Assembly (NCBI RefSeq): GCF_030145145.1
Contig: NZ_JAQYWD010000007.1
Span: 1 to 64,000, forward strand
Origin: Desulfobacula sp.
GTDB lineage: Bacteria; Desulfobacterota; Desulfobacteria; Desulfobacterales; Desulfobacteraceae
Direction: 5' to 3'
Length of the DNA: 64,000 nt
Shown: one piece after another, positions 45,213 to 53,618 of the stretch
How the letters are laid out: every line of letters begins with the position of its first letter
How positions within the stretch are numbered: the first letter of the stretch is position 1
The notes under the pieces: model-generated
What the model was told of the DNA's origin: nothing
The model's database searches: none
Seen by the model: the letters and a program-made list of their open reading frames with translations, nothing else
Program-made: the position numbers and the translations under genes

Positions 45213-45651
45213 TCCGGTCTAAATAATCGGCTAATTTCTGATGGGTTTTAAGAATTGAAAAAGACAATTGATTGGCAATTTCGGCCCCGAGAATCTTCGT
45301 GTAAGTCAGGTATAATTTTTTATAGGCAATGGCAATGGGGACTTTTAATTCAAGCCCTTTTTTGCTGGGAGAGATAAAGGCAGACTTCCCTTTTGCCTTC
45401 CGCGTCACAAGGGCCTTTTTTTCCAAGGCATCCACAAACCGGGTGATGGTGGAAGGGGTCAAATGAAGTTTCTGGCTTAATTGCTTGGGGCTGATACCCG
45501 GATCATCATACACCCAAAGCAATAAAGACGCATGGGCCGGGGAGAGATTTAAATGTTTGAATTCTTTTTCAGCAAGTTTTAACAGATACCTTGACAAGGT
45601 ATTGGTATTAAAAAACAGACAGCTTTCAAGAAAATTTTCTTCGGTTTCCAT
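45205..45651 (-). CDS. MarR-family transcriptional regulator
   Basis: The 148-residue winged helix-turn-helix protein has HASLLLWVYDDPGISPKQLSQKLHLTPSTITRFVDALEKKALVTR in its centre (about 41-84), with helical dimer ends. The basic wing (RKAKGKSAFISPS) fits MarR. Its effector is unknown. It has a small palindrome just upstream that is a natural autoregulatory site, and is coupled to truA. Confidence 0.88.
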   Translation of the reverse strand: METEENFLESCLFFNTNTLSRYLLKLAEKEFKHLNLSPAHASLLLWVYDDPGISPKQLSQKLHLTPSTITRFVDALEKKALVTRKAKGKSAFISPSKKGLELKVPIAIAYKKLYLTYTKILGAEIANQLSFSILKTHQKLADYLDRNE

Positions 45652-45668
45652 GGCATCCTTAAAAAAAC

Positions 45669-45680
45669 ATACACTTGTAT
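45669..45680. promoter_or_regulatory. ATACA-CT-TGTAT palindrome, candidate MarR operator
   Basis: ATACACTTGTAT is a perfect 5-bp inverted repeat with a 2-bp centre, about 18-29 bp before the marR start codon. Position and size suit a MarR dimer; the assignment is inference. Confidence 0.4.
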
Positions 45681-45770
45681 ATGCAATTATAATGTTTGGC
45701 CCCAGATGTCAACCAAAGTTTGATTCAATCCGCCATGAAGTGTTACCGGGTTCAACGGATTAAATATGAA

Positions 45771-45813
45771 CACCCTCCGCAGCAGGCAACGATTGTGCCC
45801 GTGTCGGAGGGTG
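45771..45813. terminator. structured hairpin at the end of the double-receiver gene
   Basis: CACCCTCCG (45771-45779) pairs with CGGAGGGTG (45805-45813). An inner GGCA/TGCC stem extends the fold. It lies about 37 bp beyond the double-receiver stop and before marR. It lacks a U-tract, so it may be a weak terminator or an RNA stability element. Confidence 0.4.
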
Positions 45814-45849
45814 GTGACAATTTTAATGTGTTGCCGCATCGAAAAAAAT

Positions 45850-47181
45850 TTATACAGCTATGGCATAGGCTCTTTCAGCAACATTTCTCAATTCATCCGG
45901 GGTAAAGGGTTTGGGAAGATAATCCACTGCGCCGATTCTGGCAGATTCAATAGCGGTTTCTATGCTGGCATAGCCGGTTATGATGATCACCCTTGCAAAG
46001 GGCTGTGTCCTGGAAATCGTAGTGAGAAGTTCCAAGCCGGAGACACCCGGTATTCTTAAGTCCAGAAGAACAACTTTATAATTCAGTTGATTGATCTTTT
46101 CAATGGCCTCTTCTTTTGTCACTGCCTGATCCACTTGGAACCCATTTTTCCCAAGAATTTTTCGGATATTGTTGTTAACCGACACCTCGTCATCCACTAC
46201 CAGGATATTTTTCAACGAGGGCTCCCGGGTCGATTCAACAGCATCCTCTTTTGTTGTTTTGGCTGCAACAGGCGTGTTGTTTTTCAGTTCTTCATAGGGG
46301 AGGGAGGCGACACCGTCTCTGTCCATGTAGTGCGTATAGTCACTGCCTGCCACTGCTGCCACTTCATCATAATCAAAGGGCTGATCAACAGGACTGACCT
46401 TTTTGAGTTCTTCATAGGGAAGGAAGGCAAAGCCATCCCTGTTCATATTGTGAACATATTCAGGTCCTGTCACTGCCATCACTTCATCGTAATCAAAGGG
46501 CTGATCAATACCAATCATGGTTTTAGGATTAAATACAGATGCGGTTTTGGCTTTCTTTTTTTCTCTTGCTTTGATTTTGGGGCAATAATTTTTTTTAAGC
46601 CCTGTTTTACAGGTCGTTCCCAGTTTCTCCATCACGTCACAAACCATGTTGCCGACACTGCAATGAAATTCCGAAGTTTGGGAAACCGCTTCCAAAACAG
46701 GTTCCGTATCTGGCTTGACAAGGTTGCTCGCAGCATCCAGACCAAAGTCGATTTCAATATCCATCACCTCAATGGCATCTCTTTCTTCATCTGTGATGGT
46801 CATCTTTACCAATTCATCATCCAGTGCTTTGTTGACCGTTTTCCTCAACTCGTCCGGGGTAAACGGCTTGGCGATATAGTCCAGCGCTCCCAGGCGGATC
46901 GCTTTCACGGCCGTGTTGGTTGAGGCATATCCGGTCATCATAACGGTCTTCGTCTTTGGTACCTCTGCTGCAACATGTTTTAACAGCTCCAGACCGTTCA
47001 TTTCCGGCATAACAATATCGGAAATAAGAAGGGAAAAGAAATCATTTTTCATCATTTCAAGGGCTTTAACAGCACTTTGGGTATGAACTACAGTATAGTT
47101 ATTTTTTGTGAGAATTTTTTCCACATTTTTGCAAATGCCAAGTTCATCATCCACCACCATTATTTTTGTTTGATGTTCCAT
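45850..47181 (-). CDS. double-receiver response regulator with cysteine linker and tandem 40-residue repeats
   Basis: The 443-residue protein has an N-terminal receiver (phosphorylatable D55 in ISDIVMPEMNG) and a C-terminal receiver (D374 in LLDLRIPGVSG). There is no output domain. The linker has four cysteines (C174, C181, C191, C200), possibly a metal or redox site. Two adjacent 40-residue repeats follow (226-265 and 266-305), both starting DQPFDYDEV and ending YEELK plus five residues. AGGAGG precedes the ATG. A sigma-54 promoter and two enhancer-like palindromes lie upstream, and the NtrC-type activator gene is next door, so that activator probably drives this gene. It may act as a phosphate sink or scaffold. 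Confidence 0.85.
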   Translation of the reverse strand: MEHQTKIMVVDDELGICKNVEKILTKNNYTVVHTQSAVKALEMMKNDFFSLLISDIVMPEMNGLELLKHVAAEVPKTKTVMMTGYASTNTAVKAIRLGALDYIAKPFTPDELRKTVNKALDDELVKMTITDEERDAIEVMDIEIDFGLDAASNLVKPDTEPVLEAVSQTSEFHCSVGNMVCDVMEKLGTTCKTGLKKNYCPKIKAREKKKAKTASVFNPKTMIGIDQPFDYDEVMAVTGPEYVHNMNRDGFAFLPYEELKKVSPVDQPFDYDEVAAVAGSDYTHYMDRDGVASLPYEELKNNTPVAAKTTKEDAVESTREPSLKNILVVDDEVSVNNNIRKILGKNGFQVDQAVTKEEAIEKINQLNYKVVLLDLRIPGVSGLELLTTISRTQPFARVIIITGYASIETAIESARIGAVDYLPKPFTPDELRNVAERAYAIAV

Positions 47182-47245
47182 GATATACCTCCTGTTAATC
47201 GGGTTACGTCAATTTTGACTGGTATTTGTTCGTTGAATCAAATAC

Positions 47246-47261
47246 TGCAGATAGTGTGCCA
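47246..47261 (-). promoter_or_regulatory. sigma-54 promoter
   Basis: On the minus strand the sequence is TGGCACACTATCTGCA. It matches the -24/-12 consensus TGGCAC-N5-TTGCA except for one T, with GG and GC exactly 12 bp apart. It lies 65-80 bp upstream of the double-receiver gene. Confidence 0.75.
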
Positions 47262-47332
47262 TTTGGATGGTAATTCGTAACTATTTGATTTTAAAGTGTT
47301 TTGTTCTTTTATGGCTGTGCAGCCCTTGTTTA

Positions 47333-47355
47333 ACTGTATTTTTTTTTTATACAGT
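47333..47355. promoter_or_regulatory. enhancer-like palindrome 1
   Basis: ACTGTAT and ATACAGT are separated by nine bases, mostly T. The inverted match extends to TTAACTGTAT and ATACAGTTAA. The centre is about 108 bp upstream of the expected sigma-54 transcript start. Confidence 0.6.
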
Positions 47356-47402
47356 TAAGTGTAAGATAGCCTTGGTTCCTCAGGGGAGGGGCCGGATCGC
47401 TT

Positions 47403-47425
47403 ACTGTATTTAAATAATATACAGT
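47403..47425. promoter_or_regulatory. enhancer-like palindrome 2
   Basis: The same ACTGTAT-N9-ATACAGT arrangement recurs 70 bp (centre to centre) from the first copy, about 178 bp from the sigma-54 transcript start. Paired identical sites upstream of a -24/-12 promoter are typical for NtrC-type activators. The rest of the 47182-47509 spacer shows no gene. Confidence 0.6.
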
Positions 47426-47509
47426 GTATAGTGAAAGTATTTTTACAGCAGATGTTTATAATTTTACAACGGAATCTGCCGTATTGGCATCTAAAGGACA
47501 AGAAAAGGG

Positions 47510-48916
47510 TTAAGGACGGGATATGTTATGTTTTTTCATGAGGGATTGAAAATTTGTACGTTGTAGGCCAGTTTCTTTGGATGCCTGTGTTACGTTCCAT
47601 TCATTTCTTGCCAGGGCATTTAATATAAAATTTCTTTCAACTTTATTTACAGCCTTCTGCCGAATTTTCTTTTTCAAGGCTTTCAGGTCCTCATTTGTTT
47701 TGGGGATGCTTTCAATCATTTCATCAATTTCGCTTATTTCCCCTAACATTGGCAATTCTTTCAATGTAATTGTGCGGTGCTCGCATAGAATGACGGCACG
47801 TTCAACAACGTTTTTCAGCTGTCTGACATTTCCCGGCCAGTGATACTCGATTAACCGGCTTGCTGATTTTTCATCAAATTGGGTTATGTTTTTTCCTGTT
47901 TTTTTACTAAACTGGTTTAAAAAAAAATAGGCAATGGGTAAAATATCCATTTTCCGCTCATTCAGTGTGGGTATCACAATCGGATAAACAAAAATTCTGT
48001 AATAAAAATCTTCTCTGAACTGGCCTTTTTGCACCATTTCTTCAAGCTTTCTATTGGTTGCAAAGATCAAACGAACGTCAACTTTTATTGTTTTTGAACT
48101 GCCAACGGGCATAAATTCTCGTGTTTCAAGGAATCGCAGGAGCCGGCTTTGAATTTCTCTGCTCGTATTGCTGATTTCATCCAGGAAAACAGTTCCTTTA
48201 TGAGCCAGTTTAAAAATACCGGGTTTGTCCTTATCAGCACCGGTAAAGGCACCTTTAACATGTCCGAATAGTTCGGATGACAGCAGTTCTCCTGTCAGGG
48301 TGCCGCAATCAACAGCAAAAAAAACATTGTTTTTCCGGTTGCTGTTCGCATGAACTGCCCGGGCAATCAATTCTTTACCCGTGCCACTTTCACCATAAAC
48401 CAGAACATTGGCATCTGTGGTGGCGACCTTTTGAACCATCTGTATGACTTTTTTTATCCCTGGACTCTCCCCGATCAACTGATGAGAAATTTTTTTTATT
48501 GTTCGGGGATCAATAAGTCTGGCCTGCTGTTTTCTAAGCGCCATTCTGGCCACGGCTTGATGAACAACCGCCCTGAGTTCAAACGGGGTGAAGGGTTTGG
48601 GGAGATAATCAAACGCGCCCATTTTCATCACTTCAACTGCGGAGGATACATTGGCATATCCGGTCATCACAATAACAATCGTGTCGGGAAAAGACGTATT
48701 GATACGTGCAATGACCTCCATCCCTCCGAGGCGTTTCATGTTCAGGTCGGTAATCACAATATCGAAGTGTTTTGATGCCATCAATTTTAAAGCCGTCAAT
48801 CCGTCCAGGGCATATTCAACCGAATAATTGCGCCGGGTAAGAATTTTTAGACAATTCCGGCAAATCTGCAATTCATCATCAATCACAAGAAGGGAAACCG
48901 TCTTGTCAATAGTCAT
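47510..48916 (-). CDS. NtrC-family sigma-54 response regulator
   Basis: The 468-residue activator has a receiver domain (D57 in VITDLNMKRLGG). Its AAA+ domain has Walker A GESGTGKE (about 175-182), the sigma-54 contact loop GAFTGA (222-227) and Walker B TVFLDEIS. A Fis-type helix-turn-helix lies at the C-terminus (NVTQASKETGLQRTNFQSLM). It should be phosphorylated by the coupled histidine kinase and open sigma-54 promoters. Its start overlaps the kinase stop by 11 bp. Confidence 0.95.
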   Translation of the reverse strand: MTIDKTVSLLVIDDELQICRNCLKILTRRNYSVEYALDGLTALKLMASKHFDIVITDLNMKRLGGMEVIARINTSFPDTIVIVMTGYANVSSAVEVMKMGAFDYLPKPFTPFELRAVVHQAVARMALRKQQARLIDPRTIKKISHQLIGESPGIKKVIQMVQKVATTDANVLVYGESGTGKELIARAVHANSNRKNNVFFAVDCGTLTGELLSSELFGHVKGAFTGADKDKPGIFKLAHKGTVFLDEISNTSREIQSRLLRFLETREFMPVGSSKTIKVDVRLIFATNRKLEEMVQKGQFREDFYYRIFVYPIVIPTLNERKMDILPIAYFFLNQFSKKTGKNITQFDEKSASRLIEYHWPGNVRQLKNVVERAVILCEHRTITLKELPMLGEISEIDEMIESIPKTNEDLKALKKKIRQKAVNKVERNFILNALARNEWNVTQASKETGLQRTNFQSLMKKHNISRP

Positions 48917-50345
48917 GGTCAGAGCCTTCGAATTCCGGGAGGGAGATATGAAAATTTGTTCCTTTCCCCAGGGCGCTTTTTACCACAATGGTCCCGCCGT
49001 GCTGTTCAATAATACCATGGGTAATGGTAAGACCAAGGCCGGTGCCACTTTTTTTTGTTGTAAAAAAGGGATCAAAAATTTTATTCAGATCTTCAGCATG
49101 AATGCCTTCACCCGTATCACTCACGATAATTTCAATGGTCTTTTTTTTTTCAAGATACTGGGAGGACACGTTGATTTGACCCCCTGGCGGGGTTGCTTCA
49201 ATGGCATTTAACGTCAGATTGATAATGGTTTGCTGGATTTGATCCCTGTCAATGGCAACCATGGGTAAGTTGTCTGCCAAACTGGCATTGAGAGAAACAT
49301 CTTTAAAGTTAGCCTGTTTTCGTGTCAGGACCACACTCTCCTGGATCACTTCATTTATATTATCCGGTTTTTTAATGGCTTTGCTCTGCCGGGCGAAATC
49401 CAGTAAGCTTTTCACAATTTTGCGGCATCGTAACGCTTCTTTACTGATAATGGTCAGTTCTTCATACATTTCCGTCCCTTTTTCCAAATCTTCCTGTATC
49501 AGCATGGACGAGGTCAAAATGGTGGTAAGGGGGTTGTTGATTTCATGGGCAACCCCGGCTGAAAGCCGGCCGATGGAAACCAATTTTTCCTGTTGCATCA
49601 TTTGTTTTTCAAATTCTATTTCACGGGTAATATCTTTGGACAGTTCAATAATACCTTTTAGTTCATTTTTTTCAACAAGGGGGTAACAGGAGATGGAAAC
49701 ATAATGTTTTTTGCCGTTTGTATCCAGGTGAACGTGGGTTGTCTTTGAAGATTGTCCTGTTTTTTTGACATTTGCAAGGGGACAGGGATGCTCGTTGCCC
49801 GAACACGGGACAGACCGATGATGAGTGATTTCATAACAATAATGCCCGATAACCTCGTCCCGGGTCAATCCAAGTTTTTTGAGAAATGTTTCATTGATAT
49901 CAAGGATTTTATAATCCAGGTCAATGACAGTGACATCTTCTAAAATCAGTTCGTTAATCATGGCATCATATAATGCCTGGGTTTCAGAAAGTTCCTGGTT
50001 TGTCTTGCTGTACATTTGAGCGGCCTTGTCGATTTCCCAGAAAAGACGTGCCGTGGTATGGGCAATGGTCCGAACTTTGCTGCTTTTCTTGGATAGGATA
50101 TCATTATAAATATCCAGGTTGCCGGTTAATTCTACAATGAGATCTATATTATCACATGTAAAAAAGTCATTGTAATCATTGGAAACAAAAAGCCCTTTTT
50201 CCCTGGCCCTTACAAGCCCGACAGCATCATTCTTAATATCGGCTACAGCAACGATGACAGGAGAAATAACTTTAAATTCATATTTATCAATAATGTCTAT
50301 CAGGTATAAACACCTGCTTCCTGCTCCAACCACAGCTATTCTCAT
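48906..50345 (-). CDS. sensor histidine kinase with N-terminal Rossmann-like domain and PAS
   Basis: The 479-residue soluble kinase begins MRIAVVGAGSRCLYLIDII, a glycine-rich Rossmann start like NAD-binding dehydrogenases, extending to about residue 105 (LIVELTGN, TIAHTTARLFWEID). A PAS domain follows with a cysteine triad in CYEITHHRSVPCSGNEHPCPL. Then come HisKA (VAHEINNPLTTI, phosphorylated His in HEINNP) and HATPase (NLTLNAIEAT, DTGEGI, GTGLGLTI). No membrane segment is seen. It likely senses an intracellular redox or nucleotide signal. AAAGGAT precedes the ATG. Confidence 0.9.
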   Translation of the reverse strand: MRIAVVGAGSRCLYLIDIIDKYEFKVISPVIVAVADIKNDAVGLVRAREKGLFVSNDYNDFFTCDNIDLIVELTGNLDIYNDILSKKSSKVRTIAHTTARLFWEIDKAAQMYSKTNQELSETQALYDAMINELILEDVTVIDLDYKILDINETFLKKLGLTRDEVIGHYCYEITHHRSVPCSGNEHPCPLANVKKTGQSSKTTHVHLDTNGKKHYVSISCYPLVEKNELKGIIELSKDITREIEFEKQMMQQEKLVSIGRLSAGVAHEINNPLTTILTSSMLIQEDLEKGTEMYEELTIISKEALRCRKIVKSLLDFARQSKAIKKPDNINEVIQESVVLTRKQANFKDVSLNASLADNLPMVAIDRDQIQQTIINLTLNAIEATPPGGQINVSSQYLEKKKTIEIIVSDTGEGIHAEDLNKIFDPFFTTKKSGTGLGLTITHGIIEQHGGTIVVKSALGKGTNFHISLPEFEGSDHDY

Positions 50346-50618
50346 GAAAAATATCCTTTCTTGATTGCTCTAATTTATAGTCCGATTTAACCGCACCCAA
50401 TAGCCCAACCCATTTCTGTCCGTGCATCACCCGGGGAATGAACGTCTTTTCAGGAAACAGAGACTGGGTTGAAAAGCGATCAAAATAATACGGTTACATG
50501 ATCTTCACAGTTTGATGTTTTCTTCCTACAAGGCTATCAAATAGGAGTACCCGATAAAAGTCAACCCATTTTTAGCGATGGAATTTCAACAGTATTGGCT
50601 GTTTTCGATCTTAAATCA

Positions 50619-50647
50619 TTTACACAAACCCATGGGCAACGTATAAT
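50619..50647 (+). promoter_or_regulatory. promoter of argJ
   Basis: TTTACA (50619-50624) and TATAAT (50642-50647) are exactly 17 bp apart, with a perfect -10 box, about 45 bp before the argJ start. The remainder of the 50346-50690 gap shows no gene. Confidence 0.7.
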
Positions 50648-50690
50648 GTATTTTTATCTTTTGTTGTCAGTATTTTCAGGAGTAAGGTTT

Positions 50691-51860
50691 ATGAAGGGCT
50701 TTAAATTTTCCGGTATTCATGCCGGGATCAAAAAAAATGATCAAAAAGATATGGGGCTCATATATTGTGAAAAACCGGCTGTTGCCGCAGCCCTGTTTAC
50801 ACGCAATAAAGTGGCGGCCGCACCGGTTATACTTGGAAAAGAAAAAATAAAAGCCGGCTTATGCCAGGCGGTTCTTGTCAACAGCGGCAATGCCAACTGC
50901 TTTACAGGGAAAAAGGGTATTGAAGATGCCATGGCCTGTTCTCAAATGGTTGGCAATTCTTTTGGGATTTCCGAGGACCTTGTTTTGGTGGCCTCCACAG
51001 GTGTGATTGGCGCAAACCTTCCCATGGATAAATTTAAAACTGGGATTCCAGCAACGGTTTTACATCTTTCTGAAAACCATTTGGAGGATTTTGCCACTGC
51101 CATTCTTACAACAGATACACATATTAAAGTGATAACCGAACATGGGGTGATGGGTAATAAAAAATTTTCAATTATGGGTATTGCAAAAGGGTCCGGCATG
51201 ATTCGTCCGGATATGGCAACCATGCTGGCATTTGTTTGTACGGACATTAACATCTCTGCCCAGGATTTGAAAACAGCGTTAACCGCTGCCAATGAAAAAT
51301 CCTTTAACCGGATTACCGTTGATGGCGATACCAGTACCAATGACACCCTTTTAGCAATGGCAAACGGTGCTTCAGGCCTGGAAATTGCCGCTGAAGAATC
51401 TAAAGAAAAGTTTCAAACCGTGCTGGATAAAGTTTGCTTTGATCTTGCCAAAATGATTGTCAAAGACGGGGAGGGCGCCACCAAGCTGGTGCAGATAATT
51501 GTAAAGGGGGCCCAAACAAAACAGGATGCATTCAAGGCGGCTGAAGCCATTGCCCATTCCAATCTGGTGAAGACCGCTCTTTATGGTGAAGACCCCAATT
51601 GGGGAAGGATTACTGCTGCCGCCGGGCGATCCGGTGCCCATGTGGTTCCGGAACGAATGGATCTTTTTTTTGAGGATCAGCCCCTGGTTTTAAACGGCAG
51701 GTGGCAGGGAGCCCAAGCAGAACAAAAGACCGCCCAAATCATGAAAAGAAGTGAGATTATCATTACCCTGGATTTGAATCTTGGCCAAGAGGCCGATGGG
51801 TTCCTTTTTTGCGATTTCAGTGAGGCGTATGTGAAAATTAATGCCGATTACAGGTCTTGA
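50691..51860 (+). CDS. argJ: bifunctional ornithine acetyltransferase / N-acetylglutamate synthase
   Basis: The 389-residue enzyme recycles acetyl groups in arginine synthesis. MKGFKFSGIHAGIK is the normal N-terminus. The self-cleavage threonine is in DGEGATKLVQ, and NSGNANCFTG and FNRITVDGDTSTNDT are conserved. It has the ribosome site AGGAGTAAGG before the ATG at 50691; an upstream frame to 50595 is rejected because it lacks family sequence. The pseudouridine synthase follows after 2 bp. Confidence 0.94.
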   Translation: MKGFKFSGIHAGIKKNDQKDMGLIYCEKPAVAAALFTRNKVAAAPVILGKEKIKAGLCQAVLVNSGNANCFTGKKGIEDAMACSQMVGNSFGISEDLVLVASTGVIGANLPMDKFKTGIPATVLHLSENHLEDFATAILTTDTHIKVITEHGVMGNKKFSIMGIAKGSGMIRPDMATMLAFVCTDINISAQDLKTALTAANEKSFNRITVDGDTSTNDTLLAMANGASGLEIAAEESKEKFQTVLDKVCFDLAKMIVKDGEGATKLVQIIVKGAQTKQDAFKAAEAIAHSNLVKTALYGEDPNWGRITAAAGRSGAHVVPERMDLFFEDQPLVLNGRWQGAQAEQKTAQIMKRSEIIITLDLNLGQEADGFLFCDFSEAYVKINADYRS

Positions 51861-51862
51861 CC

Positions 51863-52555
51863 ATGCGCCTTCAAAAATACCTGGCCCATGCCGGGCTTTG
51901 TTCCAGAAGGAAGGCAGAAACCTATATATTGGCGGGGCGTGTCACCATAAATCAGACAGTGGTCACGGAACTGGGTACAAAAATAAATCCTGAAACCGAC
52001 CGGGTATGGTTTGATAATAAACCGGTGATATTAAAACGAGAATCGCCCAAACTATATATTGCCGTTAACAAACCCAAAGGGGTTGTCACTTCCTGTTCCC
52101 AGCAAAAAGAAACCATTATTCTTGAACTGATCGATATGGATGAGCGGGTCTATCCTGTGGGTCGCCTGGATAAAGAGTCCCAGGGACTGGTACTGCTGAC
52201 CAATGACGGAGACCTGCATAATAAATTGTCCCATCCATCGTTTAATCATGAAAAAGAGTATGTGGTCACAACGGTTCACCCCATATCTGACGTTTCGTTA
52301 ACCCATATGGCCCATGGAATGGTGATTGAAAAGGTTAGGACCCGGCGGGCCAGGGTTCACCGGCTTTCAAAAAACAAGTTCCGGATTATTTTAAAACAGG
52401 GACGAAACCGCCAGATTAGAAAAATGGTGGCCAAAACCGGGAACAAGGTTGATATGTTAAAACGAATCCGGATGGCAAATATCAACCTTGGAGATTTAAA
52501 AGAAGGCGAATGGCGCTATCTGACCCTCAAAGAGATCAAACAACTAACCCAGTGA
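51863..52555 (+). CDS. RsuA/RluB-family pseudouridine synthase
   Basis: The 230-residue enzyme has an N-terminal S4 RNA-binding domain (RLQKYLAHAGLCSRRKAE) and the catalytic GRLDKESQGLVLLTNDG with its aspartate. It also has GRNRQIRKM near the end. It modifies rRNA, by analogy 23S U2605 or 16S U516; the exact site is not decided. The start at ATG 51863 is preferred over the TTG at 51857. Its end overlaps the convergent trpS by 12 bp. Confidence 0.9.
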   Translation: MRLQKYLAHAGLCSRRKAETYILAGRVTINQTVVTELGTKINPETDRVWFDNKPVILKRESPKLYIAVNKPKGVVTSCSQQKETIILELIDMDERVYPVGRLDKESQGLVLLTNDGDLHNKLSHPSFNHEKEYVVTTVHPISDVSLTHMAHGMVIEKVRTRRARVHRLSKNKFRIILKQGRNRQIRKMVAKTGNKVDMLKRIRMANINLGDLKEGEWRYLTLKEIKQLTQ

Positions 52556-53554
52556 GTGAATCCCGACAGCGGTTCTTATTTTATCAAGAAAGGGGACGGA
52601 AAATTCCCTGGCTTTCATGGCTCCCTTCTGGAGGATGCCATCAATATCAGATGGATTTTTCATCAGTTCTTCATACTGTTTTCTAGGTTCTTCCAGGATG
52701 TCATTAATATATTCAAAAAGTTCCTGTTTCATGGTTCCCCAGGCAATTCCCCGGCGGTATCGTTCGGCCATTTCCCGGGTCTCGGATTCAGAGGCAAACG
52801 CCTTGTATATGGAAAACAGGGTACAGGTGTTCGGATCCTTTGGCTCATCCGGTCCCAGGGAATTGGTTTGGATTTTCATGATCAGTTTTCTGAGCCGTTT
52901 CTGGGTATCAAACAGCGGAATATAATTGTTATAGCTTTTACTCATTTTGCGGCCGTCAAGACCTGAGAGAACCGCAGTTGTTTCATCCACAACCACTTGA
53001 GGAAGCACAAACAACTTTTGATAGAGATGATTAAATCGGGCAGCAATATCTCTGGTCATTTCAAGGTGCTGGACCTGATCTTTTCCAACGGGTACTTTTG
53101 CTGCATTAAACATCAGGATATCTGCAGCCATGAGAATCGGATATGAAAAAAGTCCCATGGTGATCCCCTTATCCGGGTCTTTATCACCTTGTTTTTCGTT
53201 TTCTGCAACCGAAGCCTTATATGCATGGGCCCTGTTCATTAATCCCTTGGCGGTCATACAGGTGAGAATCCAGGTCAATTCCGGTATTTCAGGAATGTCG
53301 GATTGGCGGTAGAACACGCAATTATCATAATCCAGCCCTAAAGCGATCCATGCTGCTGAAATTTCCAGTGCAGATTGTTTTCTTAAGCCGGGGTCATGAT
53401 TCTTGATTAAAGAATGATAATCCGCAAGAAAATAGTAGGATACAAGGTCTTTGTTTTTGCTGGTTTCCACTGCCGGTCGGATGGCACCGACATAGTTCCC
53501 AAGATGGGGGGTGCCACTGGTTGTAATTCCAGTTAAAAAATCTGCATTTTTCAT
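52544..53554 (-). CDS. trpS: tryptophanyl-tRNA synthetase
   Basis: The 336-residue class I synthetase has the HIGH-type motif PHLGN (in TTSGTPHLGNYVG) and the KMSKS motif in GRKMSKSYNN. MAADILMFNAAKVPVGKDQVQHLE is typical of bacterial TrpS. I use the ATG at 53554 (GGA upstream); a TTG lies at 53563. Confidence 0.96.
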   Translation of the reverse strand: MKNADFLTGITTSGTPHLGNYVGAIRPAVETSKNKDLVSYYFLADYHSLIKNHDPGLRKQSALEISAAWIALGLDYDNCVFYRQSDIPEIPELTWILTCMTAKGLMNRAHAYKASVAENEKQGDKDPDKGITMGLFSYPILMAADILMFNAAKVPVGKDQVQHLEMTRDIAARFNHLYQKLFVLPQVVVDETTAVLSGLDGRKMSKSYNNYIPLFDTQKRLRKLIMKIQTNSLGPDEPKDPNTCTLFSIYKAFASESETREMAERYRRGIAWGTMKQELFEYINDILEEPRKQYEELMKNPSDIDGILQKGAMKAREFSVPFLDKIRTAVGIHSLG

Positions 53555-53618
53555 GTTCAACAATTCCTGAAATAAATTATATTATATTGAATATAGGGGA
53601 GTAACAAAAAGTCATGAT

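Noticed and set aside
46267-46506. CRISPR or DNA repeat array
   Set aside because: The two 120-bp units are coding, in frame, diverged and contiguous, so they are a protein-domain duplication.
47333-47425. LexA-type operators
   Set aside because: The CTGT...ACAG arms look SOS-like, but the spacing is 21 bp rather than 16, there is no SOS gene, and the layout fits sigma-54 enhancers.
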